Source: Actinomyces sp. oral taxon 448 str. F0400 (GTDB lineage Bacteria; Actinomycetota; Actinomycetes; Actinomycetales; Actinomycetaceae). Taken from it: 64,000 nt of DNA. Numbering within the stretch: the first letter of the stretch is position 1; each line of letters starts with the position of its first letter. Position numbers and translations under genes: made by a program. The stretch spans positions 1,501,614 through 1,565,613 of the forward strand of contig NZ_GL985606.1 in NCBI RefSeq assembly GCF_000220835.1, written 5' to 3'. The notes under the pieces were generated by a model, which saw nothing but the letters and a program-made list of their open reading frames with translations, had not been told where the DNA came from and did no database searches. Below, piece after piece: positions 1-8,235 of the stretch.

Positions 1-47
1 CTCGCCGCGGTTCCCGGGTCGGCAGCGCGCGCGCCGGCCGGGAACTC

Positions 48-878
48 GTGCCCCGACCCGCGACGGGGGAGCGGGGCGAGGGCGGACTCGCCGTCTTCGG
101 CAGGCGCTCCTCCGAACCGGTGCGTACTGATCGGCGCGATCAGGTGGTCTCCACCGGACTGACCGATCGGCTTGCCGAGCGGCGTCGTGCCAACCGATCC
201 CTGCTCCTGCGTCGTGCGACGGGCCTGCTGTCCGTCGGTATCGGTGTGGCGCTGCTGGTGTGGGTCGTCGCGTTCTCGCCCCTGCTCGCCCTGCGCACCC
301 GCGACGTCGCCGTGGTCGGCTCCGATTCCGACCCGGACGCCGCCGCCGTGCGGGACGTTGCGGCCGAGCATGAGGGCACCTCTCTGGTGCGTCTGGACGT
401 GGCCGCGCTGGGTGATGAGGTGGCGGACGACCTGCCCCGGGTGAAATCGGCCGCCGTCACCCGCTCGTGGCCCCACGGGCTGACCGTCGCGCTGACCATG
501 CGGGTGCCGGTGGCGCAGCACCGCACCGATACCGGCTACGAAGTGCTCGACGGCGAGGCCGTAGTCCTGGAGACCGCCGACGGGCCTGAGCCGGGACTGG
601 CCGAGATTACCTCTGATGACGGAGCGGCGCTGACGCAGGAGCAGGTCGGCGCCGTCGCCGAGGCCGTGGGGAGCCTGGATGAGACGACCCGCGCGCAGGT
701 GGCCTCGGGCAGCGCGACGGCGACCGGCCAGGTCTCGCTCGTGCTGACCTCGGGGTCGCGCGTCGTCTGGGGCGACCGGACCGATCCCGCGCTCAAGGCG
801 GAGGTTCTCGCTGTGCTGCTGGGGCAGACGGCCTCGACCTACGACGTCTCCAGCCCGCGTAGCCCGACGACGTCATGA
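48..878 (+). CDS. ftsQ: Cell division protein FtsQ (5' end possibly outside the window)
   Basis: Bitopic membrane protein of the divisome. It links the FtsZ ring to septal peptidoglycan synthesis through FtsB/FtsL. As read from the GTG at 48 it is 276 aa: an Arg-rich cytoplasmic N-terminus, one membrane segment at about residues 57-81, then an extracytoplasmic POTRA-like domain (about 82-150, beginning RTRDVAVVGSD) and the FtsQ/DivIB region. The frame stays open upstream to the window edge, so the true start may lie further left. A position directly before ftsZ without ftsA is the usual actinobacterial arrangement. Identity is supported by fold order and context more than by sharp motifs, since FtsQ is poorly conserved. 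Confidence 0.88.
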   Translation: MPRPATGERGEGGLAVFGRRSSEPVRTDRRDQVVSTGLTDRLAERRRANRSLLLRRATGLLSVGIGVALLVWVVAFSPLLALRTRDVAVVGSDSDPDAAAVRDVAAEHEGTSLVRLDVAALGDEVADDLPRVKSAAVTRSWPHGLTVALTMRVPVAQHRTDTGYEVLDGEAVVLETADGPEPGLAEITSDDGAALTQEQVGAVAEAVGSLDETTRAQVASGSATATGQVSLVLTSGSRVVWGDRTDPALKAEVLAVLLGQTASTYDVSSPRSPTTS

Positions 879-1066
879 GGATCATGGGGGTCCGCAGGAC
901 GTCGCGAACGGGTCGTGAGGCGATGGCGAGCAGGCGCGTCGGACCCGGCGAAGGGCGTCGTTCGGGGTACTGTGCCTGCGCAGGAACACGCCGGGCCCAA
1001 ATGCGACGGCGGTGCCCGGGCCCCCCATAGCGTTGTCCTCGTCATCCTCGGAATGACATAAGCATA

Positions 1067-1094
1067 AACCTTAACTTGAGGTTGAGGGTTGAGG
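1067..1094 (+). repeat. TTGAGG triple repeat and short inverted repeat upstream of ftsZ
   Basis: The ftsQ-ftsZ gap (879-1135) ends in an AT-richer patch. It holds three TTGAGG hexamers (1076-1081, 1082-1087, 1089-1094) and an inverted repeat AACCT (1067-1071)/AGGTT (1079-1083). A GC hairpin, CCGGGC 991-996 with GCCCGG 1014-1019, lies upstream and may end ftsQ transcripts. The repeats sit 40-70 nt before the ftsZ start, where a promoter or 5' leader element would be expected. Function is inferred from position only. Confidence 0.4.
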
Positions 1095-1135
1095 TGAGTC
1101 CCACGGGGCTCGGCACGAACTCGCGGAGGCAGACA

Positions 1136-2431
1136 GTGGCGGAATCCCAGCACTACCAGGCAGTCATCAAGGTGGTGGGCGTCGGTGGCGGCGGCGTCAA
1201 CGCCGTCAACCGCATGATCGAGGCCGGACTGCGCGGTGTCGAGTTCATCGCCGTCAACACCGATGCCCAGGCCCTGCTCATGTCCGATGCCGACACCAAG
1301 CTCGACATCGGTCGGGATCTGACCCGTGGGCTGGGCGCGGGGGCCGATCCCTCCATCGGCCGCAAGGCCGCTGAAGACCATGAGGACGACATCCGCGAGG
1401 CTCTCGAGGGCGCCGATATGGTCTTCGTGACCGCCGGCGAGGGGGGCGGTACCGGGACCGGCGCCGCACCCGTCGTCGCCAGGGTCGCCCGCGACCTGGG
1501 GGCTCTGACCATCGGCGTGGTCACTCGCCCCTTCATCTTCGAGGGTCGTCGCCGCGCGGCCCAGGCCGAGGACGGTGTCACCAATCTGCGTGCCGAGGTC
1601 GACACCCTCATCGTCATCCCCAATGATCGCCTCCTCCAGATCGCCGACCGGAATATCAGTGTCGTCGACGCCTTCCGCCAGGCCGATCAAGTCCTCCTCC
1701 AGGGCGTCCAGGGCATCACCGAGCTCATCACCACCCCGGGACTGATCAACGTCGACTTCAATGACGTCAAGTCCGTCATGCAGGACGCGGGCAGCGCTCT
1801 GATGGGCATCGGCTCGGCCACGGGGGAGGGGCGCGCCCTGTCCGCCACCGAGCAGGCCATCGCCTCCCCGCTGCTGGAGTCCTCCATCGAGGGCGCCCAT
1901 GGCGTTCTGCTCTTCTTCCAGGGCGGGTCCGACCTCGGTCTGTTCGAGATCTCCGAGGCCGCCAATCTCGTGCGCGAGGCGGTCCACCCCGAGGCCAACA
2001 TCATCTTCGGCAACGTCGTCGACGGTGCCCTGGGCGATGAGGTGCGCGTGACCGTCATCGCCGCCGGTTTCGATGAGGAGCCCGTTCCCGGCGGCGGTCG
2101 TGCCGAGACGGTTTCGAACCTGGCCAAGGCCGCGGCCTCGGTTACTCCGCCGACGCCAGCCACCGCCGCCTCGCCCAGCCCTGCTCCCGTCTTCGTCTCA
2201 CGGGCGGGCGGGGCTCATGCCGCCGAGAAGCCCGTGGTGCGGCCCGTGGTGCGCCCCGCGGTTCCGGCCGCCCCCATGCCGGCGCCCGCCCCGCTGCCCC
2301 CGACGACCGATGATGTGCCCGCCTACGTCGACGACTCCGTGCCGGAGGCTGGCCCCGACTTCGAGGTCCCGCGCGTCATCGGCGTGGACGCTGAGGACGA
2401 CGAGATCGACCTGCCCGACTTCCTGCGCTGA
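1136..2431 (+). CDS. ftsZ: Cell division GTPase FtsZ
   Basis: Tubulin-like GTPase that polymerises into the cytokinetic ring. The start at GTG 1136 (431 aa, N-terminus [15 protein letters not shown]) is preferred over a GTG 60 nt upstream. It has GGAGG at 1125-1129 with 6 nt spacing and gives the N-terminus usual for the family. The tubulin signature GGGTGTG is at residues 103-109 and the T7 synergy loop NVDFND at about 205-210, so both halves of the GTPase site are intact. A Pro/Ala-rich disordered linker runs from about 315 to 415. It is followed by the C-terminal conserved peptide ending [10 protein letters not shown], the docking site for SepF, encoded two genes downstream. No ftsA is present, as is normal in Actinobacteria. 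Confidence 0.98.
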   Translation: MAESQHYQAVIKVVGVGGGGVNAVNRMIEAGLRGVEFIAVNTDAQALLMSDADTKLDIGRDLTRGLGAGADPSIGRKAAEDHEDDIREALEGADMVFVTAGEGGGTGTGAAPVVARVARDLGALTIGVVTRPFIFEGRRRAAQAEDGVTNLRAEVDTLIVIPNDRLLQIADRNISVVDAFRQADQVLLQGVQGITELITTPGLINVDFNDVKSVMQDAGSALMGIGSATGEGRALSATEQAIASPLLESSIEGAHGVLLFFQGGSDLGLFEISEAANLVREAVHPEANIIFGNVVDGALGDEVRVTVIAAGFDEEPVPGGGRAETVSNLAKAAASVTPPTPATAASPSPAPVFVSRAGGAHAAEKPVVRPVVRPAVPAAPMPAPAPLPPTTDDVPAYVDDSVPEAGPDFEVPRVIGVDAEDDEIDLPDFLR

Positions 2432-2456
2432 TCGCTGGAGAACAGGGGAGCCGGTC

Positions 2457-3233
2457 GTGGTCTCCATCGACCTCCTGGAGGTTCCTGTGGGCCCCCGCGT
2501 CCGCGGCTGCTTCACCACCCGCGGTGCGCGGGCCGCGAGCGTTACGCGGTCCGACCCCTACGCCGGGCTCAACCTCGCCGCTCATGTCGGTGACGACCCC
2601 GAGCGGGTGGCGCGCAACCGCCGTCTTCTGACCGTGGCGCTGGGGCTGCCCGATCACGGCGTCGCCTGGATGAACCAGGTTCATTCCGCCGTTGTGGCGC
2701 CAGCGCGGCGTGGCGAGACGCCCACAGCCGACGCCCTTGTGCTCCGCCGTGATGATCCGCGTGCTCCGTGCGCCGCAGGGGTCCTGGTCGCCGATTGCGT
2801 TCCGCTCCTGCTTGCCACCGGCGATGGCGCCCTCATGGCCGCTGTCCACGCCGGCAGACGCGGCATGCTCGACGGCGTCGTGCTCCGGACGCTGGACGCG
2901 TTCGCTGCCCGCGGAGCGCGGGCCGCCGATGTGTGGGCCGCGATCGGTCCGTCGGTGTGCGGCGCCTGCTACGAGGTGCCCGAGGAGATGCGCGCCGCTG
3001 CCGCGGACGTGGAGCCCGAGAGCGCCGTGACGACGCGGCGGGGCACGCCCGGACTCGACGTCGCCGCCGGGGTGCGCGCTCAGCTGAGACGGGCGGGCGT
3101 CGTTCATATCGCCCGCTCACCGTGGTGCACGCTGGAGGACCGTCGCTTCTACTCCTATCGGCGCGATGGCACCACCGGGCGTATCGCGGGTCTCGTCCTG
3201 GCCGGGCCCGCCCGCAGCGTCATCGAAGCGTGA
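2457..3233 (+). CDS. pgeF: Peptidoglycan editing factor PgeF / laccase-domain (YfiH/YlmD) protein
   Basis: Member of the Cu-oxidase_4/YfiH family. In E. coli the homologue removes mis-incorporated L-Ser from peptidoglycan precursors; purine-nucleoside and polyphenol-oxidase activities are reported for relatives. The GTG at 2457 follows GGGGAG and gives 258 aa, the usual family length. The metal-binding set is visible: His76 in NQVHSAVV, Cys114 in VADCVP and His131 in AAVHAGRRG, followed by the conserved [15 protein letters not shown] segment. It lies 25 nt after ftsZ and before sepF, the standard ylmD-ylmE-sepF neighbourhood, but here the ylmE (PLP-binding) gene is missing between pgeF and sepF. 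Confidence 0.92.
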   Translation: MVSIDLLEVPVGPRVRGCFTTRGARAASVTRSDPYAGLNLAAHVGDDPERVARNRRLLTVALGLPDHGVAWMNQVHSAVVAPARRGETPTADALVLRRDDPRAPCAAGVLVADCVPLLLATGDGALMAAVHAGRRGMLDGVVLRTLDAFAARGARAADVWAAIGPSVCGACYEVPEEMRAAAADVEPESAVTTRRGTPGLDVAAGVRAQLRRAGVVHIARSPWCTLEDRRFYSYRRDGTTGRIAGLVLAGPARSVIEA

Positions 3234-3349
3234 CCCGCCCGGCTTTGGAGCGCCGGGACACGCCGCGACGAATCAGCGGCCCCTCTCCGAAACGCCGATA
3301 CCGTCAGCATGTCCGGATCGCTCAGGGACCGGACGGAGAAGGAGCAACC

Positions 3350-3826
3350 ATGAGCGCGCTGCGCAAGATGACGAACTTTCTCGGGTACTCCGAGCCCGCG
3401 GAGGACGCCTACGAGGGCGACTACCACCAGGCGGAGGCGGGCTACGAGGAGGAGGAGTACGCGCCCGTCGAGGAGGCCTACGAGGAGCCTTATGACCACG
3501 GCTTCGTCGAAGAGACAGACGCCTCCGAGCCGGCGGCGGCCCCCGATCTGCGACGCATCGTCACCGTCCACCCCTCCACGTACAACGAGGCACGGATCAT
3601 TGGCGAGTCCTTCCGCGACGGCGTGCCGGTGATCGTCAACTTGACCAACATGAGCGAATCCGACGCCCGCCGCATGGTCGACTTCTCGGCGGGCCTGGTC
3701 TTCGGTCTTCACGGCGCCATCGAGCGGGTCACCCCGCGCGTCTTCCTGCTGACGCCGGTCTCGGTCGACATCGATGGCGGCGCTGTCGCCGCCGACGCCC
3801 ACGGCCGCTTCTTCAACCAGAGCTGA
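3350..3826 (+). CDS. sepF: Cell division protein SepF
   Basis: FtsZ-binding membrane anchor that replaces FtsA in Actinobacteria. The ATG at 3350 follows GAAGGAG (3337-3343) with good spacing. The 158-aa product has the short amphipathic N-terminal helix that inserts into the membrane ([16 protein letters not shown]), a very acidic Glu/Tyr-rich linker (about 17-62), and the SepF core (DUF552) starting near [18 protein letters not shown]. The core includes the conserved VNLTNM and [15 protein letters not shown] segments that form the dimer and FtsZ-peptide groove. It is probably co-transcribed with the downstream yggT gene, which starts 13 nt after its stop. Confidence 0.96.
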   Translation: MSALRKMTNFLGYSEPAEDAYEGDYHQAEAGYEEEEYAPVEEAYEEPYDHGFVEETDASEPAAAPDLRRIVTVHPSTYNEARIIGESFRDGVPVIVNLTNMSESDARRMVDFSAGLVFGLHGAIERVTPRVFLLTPVSVDIDGGAVAADAHGRFFNQS

Positions 3827-3839
3827 GAGGTCCTCGCCG

Positions 3840-4130
3840 GTGATCGCCGCCTCCGCCTCGATCGTCTCGAGCCTGCTCAGCCTCTACATCCTGGTCCTGC
3901 TCGTGCGCATCGTGATCGACTGGGTGCAGGTGTTCGCCCGCAGCTGGCGCCCGACCGGTGTCCTGCTGGTGCTGGCGAATCTGGTCTACGGGATGACGGA
4001 CCCGCCGCTGCGATGGTTGCGCCGGGTGGTGCCGGTGCTACGGCTAGGAGGCGTGGGCCTGGACCTGAGTTTCCTCGTCCTGGTCTTCGGCATCATGCTC
4101 CTTCAGGGCGTGCTGGCGCTCCTGCACTGA
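3840..4130 (+). CDS. YggT family membrane protein
   Basis: Small integral membrane protein of 96 aa that starts at GTG 3840 behind GAGAGG (3825-3830). Two hydrophobic stretches are separated by a positively charged loop: about residues 5-30 (SASIVSSLLSLYILVLLVRI) and about 68-95. The loop carries the family-typical VLANLVYGMTDPPLRWLRRVVP segment. YggT proteins sit between sepF and divIVA in many Gram-positive genomes and are thought to act in osmotic or envelope homeostasis around the divisome. A biochemical role is not established. The gene is close enough to sepF to share its transcript. Confidence 0.9.
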   Translation: MIAASASIVSSLLSLYILVLLVRIVIDWVQVFARSWRPTGVLLVLANLVYGMTDPPLRWLRRVVPVLRLGGVGLDLSFLVLVFGIMLLQGVLALLH

Positions 4131-4320
4131 TCTGCCGTCGCCTCGGCGCAGACGCCGGAGCGCCCTCTTCGGACCAGCCGTGACACGCTCCTCGTCCGGC
4201 TTTTCCGACAGCGGATCATAGGGTTGCGAACCGCATGATTCGGGCGCTTTGCCTGGACTTTCGATATCACACCGTGACATGAGCCAGTACAACCAAACTG
4301 GCCTCAACCACGAGTTCAGG

Positions 4321-4326
4321 TACTCT
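4321..4326 (+). promoter_or_regulatory. -10 hexamer TACTCT ahead of divIVA
   Basis: TACTCT lies in an AT-richer segment of the yggT-divIVA gap. It ends 6 nt before an ATG at 4333, the same geometry as the leaderless promoters elsewhere in this window. Transcription from about 4333 would give divIVA a roughly 60-nt leader. Confidence 0.5.
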
Positions 4327-4332
4327 AGCCGC

Positions 4333-4356
4333 ATGAGTGACCGGTTGATCCGGTGA
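4333..4356 (+). CDS. Possible leaderless 7-codon upstream ORF before divIVA
   Basis: ATG AGT GAC CGG TTG ATC CGG TGA encodes MSDRLIR. It begins exactly where transcription from the TACTCT hexamer would start and ends 37 nt before the divIVA ATG. If real, it would be translated as a leaderless micro-ORF and could tune divIVA expression. The length is within chance expectation, so this is a suggestion only. Confidence 0.25.
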   Translation: MSDRLIR

Positions 4357-4393
4357 CCGTGGCATCTTCCGTAACGACACCGAGGTGACGACC

Positions 4394-5014
4394 ATGACGC
4401 TGCTGACGGCAGACGACGTCCTCAACAAGAAGTTCCAGGCGACCAAGTTCCGCGAGGGCTACGAGCAGGACGAGGTCGACGAGTTCCTCGACGAGGTCGT
4501 TGAGGCCATGCGACAGCTGGAGGCCGAAAACGCCGATCTCAAGGCCAAGCTCGACGCGGCCAACAAGCGCGTCGCCGAGCTCGGCGACGGTGCGTCGCGC
4601 TCCGTGACGGAGACGAGCATCGTCGAGCCGGCCGTTCGCGAGGCACCGGTGCCGGCGGCTCCGGTCGCCGCCGCGCCCATGTTCCCGGGCGCCAACGGCG
4701 AGGAGCCCGCAGCCGCGTCCGGCATGCTCGAGCTGGCTCAGCGCCTGCATGACGAGCACGTCGCCAACGGCCGTGCCGAGGGCGAGCGCATCATCGGCGA
4801 GGCCCGCGCCACCGGTGAGCAGATCGTCCGTGAGGCCGAGGACCAGCGCAACCGCACCCTGGCGCAGCTGGAGAAGGAGCGCTCCGGCCTCGAGCACAAG
4901 ATCGACGAGCTGCGCCGGTTCGAGTCCGACTACCGCACCCGTCTCAAGAGTTACCTGCAGGGGCTCCTGACCAACGTCGAGGACGGCGAGGAGTCGGATG
5001 TCGTGAGCCTGTGA
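4394..5014 (+). CDS. divIVA: DivIVA / Wag31 polar growth and septation protein
   Basis: Coiled-coil protein that binds curved membrane at poles and septa and organises polar wall growth. The ATG at 4394 is chosen because GAGGT at 4382-4386 gives a spacing of 7. A GTG at 4385 would add only three residues. The 206-aa product has the conserved N-terminal lipid-binding domain (LTADDVLNKKFQATKFREGY, then DEVDEFLDEV), a first coiled coil to about residue 60, an Ala/Pro/Val-rich hinge (about 72-105), and a long C-terminal coiled coil with heptads through EHKIDELRRFESDYRTRLKS. It follows the sepF-yggT cluster, as in most actinobacteria. Confidence 0.96.
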   Translation: MTLLTADDVLNKKFQATKFREGYEQDEVDEFLDEVVEAMRQLEAENADLKAKLDAANKRVAELGDGASRSVTETSIVEPAVREAPVPAAPVAAAPMFPGANGEEPAAASGMLELAQRLHDEHVANGRAEGERIIGEARATGEQIVREAEDQRNRTLAQLEKERSGLEHKIDELRRFESDYRTRLKSYLQGLLTNVEDGEESDVVSL

Positions 5015-5034
5015 GTCGGCCGAACCAACCGTGT

Positions 5035-5058
5035 CGGATGCGCTGCGCCACGCATCCG
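5035..5058 (+). terminator. Hairpin after divIVA, terminator-like
   Basis: Perfect 8-bp inverted repeat CGGATGCG (5035-5042) / CGCATCCG (5051-5058) around an 8-nt loop, 20 nt after the divIVA stop. There is no T-tract, so if it terminates it is not a classical intrinsic terminator. Confidence 0.4.
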
Positions 5059-5126
5059 CCGACGCGTCCGTCAGTGATCAGGGGTTGTGGTCCCAGTAGC
5101 CCGGGAAGGGCCGCCGTCCCCACTCG

Positions 5127-5132
5127 TATTAT
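5127..5132 (+). promoter_or_regulatory. -10 hexamer TATTAT, lspA-rluD promoter
   Basis: TATTAT in otherwise GC-rich DNA, 27 nt before the lspA ATG at 5160. A transcript would start near 5139 with a roughly 20-nt leader. No convincing -35 hexamer is visible. Confidence 0.5.
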
Positions 5133-5159
5133 CCGTGCAGCTCGCCGAGTAACGGACCT

Positions 5160-5891
5160 ATGAGCAAGACCTCCGGTCGGTACGTCGCCGTCCTGTGGTC
5201 GCTCGCACTCATCGTTGTCGTCGTCGATCAGCTGACGAAGGCCTGGGCGATGGGCGCTCTGGCCGACTCCCGCCGCATCAGTCTGCTCGGGCACTGGCTG
5301 GGCTTCGTGCTCGTCCGCAACCCGGGAGCGGCCTTTTCCTTCGCCACGGGATGGACCTGGGTGTTCACCGCAGTGGCCGTAGTCGTCACCGTCGTCGTGC
5401 TCCGGGTCTCCCGACGGCTGGGATCCATGTGGTGGGCCACCACCCTCGGCCTCGTCCTGGGAGGGTCGGTCGGCAACCTCATCGACAGGCTCATGCGCAA
5501 TCCGGGAGTCTTCCGCGGGTATGTCGTCGATTTCATCGACTACGGGGGCTTCTTCGTCGGTAACATCGCTGATGTCGCCATCGTCGGCGCGGCTCTGGCG
5601 ATCATGGCCCTGTCCCTGGTCGGCGTCGAGCTCGACGGTCGGCGGACGGGCGACCGCCATGAGGATGGGCGCCCCGATACGGCTTCGTCGGGGCGCGAGT
5701 CCGGCGCCGGCGGTGGGGGCGATGCCGCCGGCACCGCCCCTGGACCGGTCGAGCCCGCGGAATCGTTGAGGCAACCCGTGGAGCGGATGCCGGTTCTCAG
5801 GGCGGTCCACGAGTCTGAGGGCGACCCCCCGGCCGTCGATGACCCGGTGCGAGGCGAGGGCCATCGGGACGCGGGGGTCGCGCGGCCATGA
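5160..5891 (+). CDS. lspA: Lipoprotein signal peptidase (signal peptidase II) with long C-terminal tail
   Basis: Membrane aspartyl protease that cleaves signal peptides from lipid-modified prolipoproteins, such as the binding protein encoded at 39433. Four membrane spans fill residues 8-160. Family motifs are present: NPGAAFSF at 54-61, NLIDR at 106-110, and the catalytic aspartates Asp124 (VVDF) and Asp138 (NIAD). The protein is 243 aa against about 160-200 for most relatives. After residue 160 comes a hydrophilic Gly/Pro/Glu-rich tail with no recognised domain. The stop overlaps the rluD start by 4 nt (ATGA), so the two are translationally coupled. Confidence 0.96.
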   Translation: MSKTSGRYVAVLWSLALIVVVVDQLTKAWAMGALADSRRISLLGHWLGFVLVRNPGAAFSFATGWTWVFTAVAVVVTVVVLRVSRRLGSMWWATTLGLVLGGSVGNLIDRLMRNPGVFRGYVVDFIDYGGFFVGNIADVAIVGAALAIMALSLVGVELDGRRTGDRHEDGRPDTASSGRESGAGGGGDAAGTAPGPVEPAESLRQPVERMPVLRAVHESEGDPPAVDDPVRGEGHRDAGVARP

Positions 5892-6817
5892 GCCTGCGGA
5901 TGCTGCCGGTGCCCGACGGGCTGGCCGGCGAGAGGATCGACGTGGCCCTCTCCAGGATGACGGGACTGTCGCGTTCCAGGGTCGGCGAGTTGTGCGCGCT
6001 CGGATCGGTGCGTCTGGATGGCGCCCGGGTCGGCAAGTCCGAGAGGGTGGGGGCGGGCGCCATGGTCGAAGCGGATCTGCCCGCGCCCCGGGCCCCCGAA
6101 CCCGCGGCGACCCCGGTCGAGGGCCTGGGCCTGCTCTACGAGGACGAGGACATCGTCGTCGTCGACAAGCCCGCGGGAGTGGCCGCCCACCCCTCGATGG
6201 GGTGGGACGGCCCCGACGTGCTGGGGGCCCTCAAGGCGATGCGGGTGCGGGTGGCGACCTCCGGGGCCGCCGAGCGCCAGGGCATCGTCTCCCGTCTGGA
6301 TGTGGGCACCTCCGGCGTCATGATCGTGGCCAAGGGGGAACAGGCCTACTCGGTTCTTAAACGCGCCTTCCGCGAGCACGACGTCGACAAGGTCTACCAT
6401 GCGCTCGTTCAGGGGCACCTCGACCCCTCCTCGGGAACCATCGACGCGCCCATCGGGCGTCATCCGGGCCGCCAGTGGCGGATGGCGATCGTCGACGGCG
6501 GTCGCGAGTCGGTCACCCACTACGACGTCGTCGAACTGATGCCCGCGGCCTGCCTGGCGCAGGTGCGCCCCCAGACCGGGCGGACCCACCAGATCCGGGT
6601 GCACATGGCGGCGGTCGGTCACCCCTGCGTGGGCGACGCCGCCTACGGCGCGGATCCCCGCCTGAGCGGGCGTACGGGGCTGGCGCGTCAGTGGCTGCAC
6701 GCCCGCGAGCTCGCTCTGGCCCACCCGATCACCGGGGAGAGGATGACCTTCCGATCTCCCTACCCCGACGACCTCGTGCACGCCCTGGACGTCCTGCGCC
6801 GCGTCCCCTGGGCGTGA
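5888..6817 (+). CDS. rluD: RluA/RluD family ribosomal large-subunit pseudouridine synthase
   Basis: Converts specific uridines of 23S rRNA to pseudouridine. The 309-aa protein has an N-terminal S4 RNA-binding domain (about 13-60, [20 protein letters not shown]) and a PseudoU_synth_2 catalytic domain. The nucleophile is Asp138 in [11 protein letters not shown], and motif III is seen in [20 protein letters not shown]. The sub-family (RluC/RluD) cannot be resolved by eye, but the lspA-rluD pairing is typical of the RluD-type gene in many bacteria. Translation is coupled to lspA through the ATGA overlap. Confidence 0.93.
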   Translation: MSLRMLPVPDGLAGERIDVALSRMTGLSRSRVGELCALGSVRLDGARVGKSERVGAGAMVEADLPAPRAPEPAATPVEGLGLLYEDEDIVVVDKPAGVAAHPSMGWDGPDVLGALKAMRVRVATSGAAERQGIVSRLDVGTSGVMIVAKGEQAYSVLKRAFREHDVDKVYHALVQGHLDPSSGTIDAPIGRHPGRQWRMAIVDGGRESVTHYDVVELMPAACLAQVRPQTGRTHQIRVHMAAVGHPCVGDAAYGADPRLSGRTGLARQWLHARELALAHPITGERMTFRSPYPDDLVHALDVLRRVPWA

Positions 6818-6885
6818 GACGGTGGGGGCAGGAGAACCGACGCCGGTGCCCGCCCGGACCGCTTCCGAGGAGGCCACGAATCAGC

Positions 6886-7209
6886 ATGAGTCCGAATGAA
6901 TCGATAAGACGGCCGTCCGTCCCCCGCCCGGGCTTCTCCGCCCTGACCGTCGTGCCGGTAGATACGGTCGTCGAGCCGGTCGCCTTCTCGACCGTTCGCG
7001 GGGACAGGGCCGACCGCGCCGCGGCGGACACGATGCCCGCGTCGTCCGGGCTCGCCGTGGTCCTGTCCGCCCAGGAGCGGGCCAAGGGGTTCTACGAGCG
7101 CTGCGGCTATCGCACGGTGCCGGGCGAGCGCTGCCTGGATGTCGGCATCTGGCATCGGCGCATGTCGCGCGTCCTCGTGGCGCCCGCCGCCGAGGGAGAC
7201 CCGCGATGA
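6886..7209 (+). pseudogene. Truncated GNAT acetyltransferase remnant
   Basis: A 107-codon frame starts at ATG 6886, with GAGGAGG at 6867-6873 (rather far, 12 nt). Only the last 45 residues look like a protein family. LAVVLSAQERAKGFYERCGYRTVPGERC and the following GIWHRRM match the C-terminal beta strands and the F/Y-Y-x-R-x-G-Y motif of ElaA-type GNAT N-acetyltransferases. The acetyl-CoA-binding Q/RxxGxG/A loop and the N-terminal half are missing, replaced by low-information sequence. Many actinobacteria carry an intact GNAT gene at this point between rluD and dnaE, so this looks like decay in place. The stop overlaps the start of the next gene (ATGA), so translation may still matter for coupling. 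Confidence 0.6.
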
Positions 7210-8195
7210 AGATCGTTATCGTCGGCGCTGGGGGGATCGGCGGTTGGCTCGGAGCCCGGCTGGCGGCCGGCGGACAGCGAGTCGCCTTCCTGGTCCACGG
7301 GGCCACTCTGGAGGCGCTGCGTGCCGGCGGCCTGACCCTGCTCGAGCGCACCGGCGGGCCCCCGGGGAAAGTCGCCTCCCGCATCGAGGCGCCCGTGGTC
7401 GATGCGGATCCGGCCCGGCTCCTGGACGTGTTGGGCGGGACGCCCGACATCGTCCTGGTGGCGACCAAGGTCGACGCCGTCGCCGCTCTGGCCGACCCGC
7501 TGCGGGCTCTCACCGGCGCGAGCACCGGCGTCGTCTCCACCCAGAACGGGCTGACGGCCCCTGGGCTTCTGGCCGATGCCGTGGGGGCCGAGCACGTGCT
7601 TCCCGGGGTTGCACGAGTCTACGCCTCCGTGGTGCGCCGCGGCACGATCGCCGTCCTGGGGACCTCCGGTTCCCTGGCGGTGGGCGAGTGGGGCGGCACC
7701 GGCTCGGTCCGGGTGCGCGCACTCGTCGACGCCCTGAACGCCGCCGGCATCCGCGGGTGGGTCCCCGACTCGATCTGGGCCGAACTGTGGCGCAAAGCCG
7801 CCTTCGTCGTTCCTCAGGGAGGACTCGGCGCGCTCACCGACGCTCCCGTGGGCCGGCTGCGCACTCAGCTGCGCGATGCCTACACGGCGGCGGTGGAGGA
7901 GGTGGTCTCGGTTGGGCAGGCCTTGGGGCACCGGCTCGCGACCCCGAAGGCGCCCGATCCTGTCGCCGCCGTGCTGGCCATGGCCGACGCCCAGCCGCCC
8001 GACGCGACCGCCTCCATGCAGCGCGACCTGGCGGCGGGGGCGCCCAGCGAGCTGGATGCACAGGTGGGCGCCGTCGTGCGAGCCGGGGACGGGGCGGACG
8101 TGCCGACCCCGGTGCTCGACCTCGTCGCCGCCGTCCTGGGCCCGCGCGAGGCCGCCGCCAGGGCGCGGGCGGGAACGGCGACGACCCGCCCGTGA
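7206..8195 (+). CDS. panE: 2-dehydropantoate 2-reductase (ketopantoate reductase) family
   Basis: NADPH-dependent reductase of the ApbA/PanE family; in pantothenate synthesis it reduces ketopantoate to pantoate. The 329-aa product has the Rossmann nucleotide motif GAGGIG at residues 7-12 and the ATKVDAV segment. The C-terminal ApbA_C helical domain contains a conserved lysine candidate, Lys197 in ELWRKAAF, followed by GGLGALTDAPVG. Where most PanE proteins have an Asn after the lysine strand, this one has VVPQGG. The substrate could therefore be another 2-ketoacid, since the family contains many paralogues of unknown specificity. No other pantothenate gene is nearby. Confidence 0.82.
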   Translation: MKIVIVGAGGIGGWLGARLAAGGQRVAFLVHGATLEALRAGGLTLLERTGGPPGKVASRIEAPVVDADPARLLDVLGGTPDIVLVATKVDAVAALADPLRALTGASTGVVSTQNGLTAPGLLADAVGAEHVLPGVARVYASVVRRGTIAVLGTSGSLAVGEWGGTGSVRVRALVDALNAAGIRGWVPDSIWAELWRKAAFVVPQGGLGALTDAPVGRLRTQLRDAYTAAVEEVVSVGQALGHRLATPKAPDPVAAVLAMADAQPPDATASMQRDLAAGAPSELDAQVGAVVRAGDGADVPTPVLDLVAAVLGPREAAARARAGTATTRP

Positions 8196-8222
8196 GGTCG
8201 CGTCCGCACCCCTGACCGGCCC

Positions 8223-8228
8223 TAGGAT
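8223..8228 (+). promoter_or_regulatory. -10 hexamer TAGGAT, leaderless dnaE promoter
   Basis: TAGGAT ends 7 nt before the ATG at 8236. No Shine-Dalgarno is present at a usable distance, so the dnaE transcript probably begins at the start codon itself. This argues against the alternative ATG at 8227, which lies inside the hexamer. Confidence 0.55.
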
Positions 8229-8235
8229 GGGGCCC

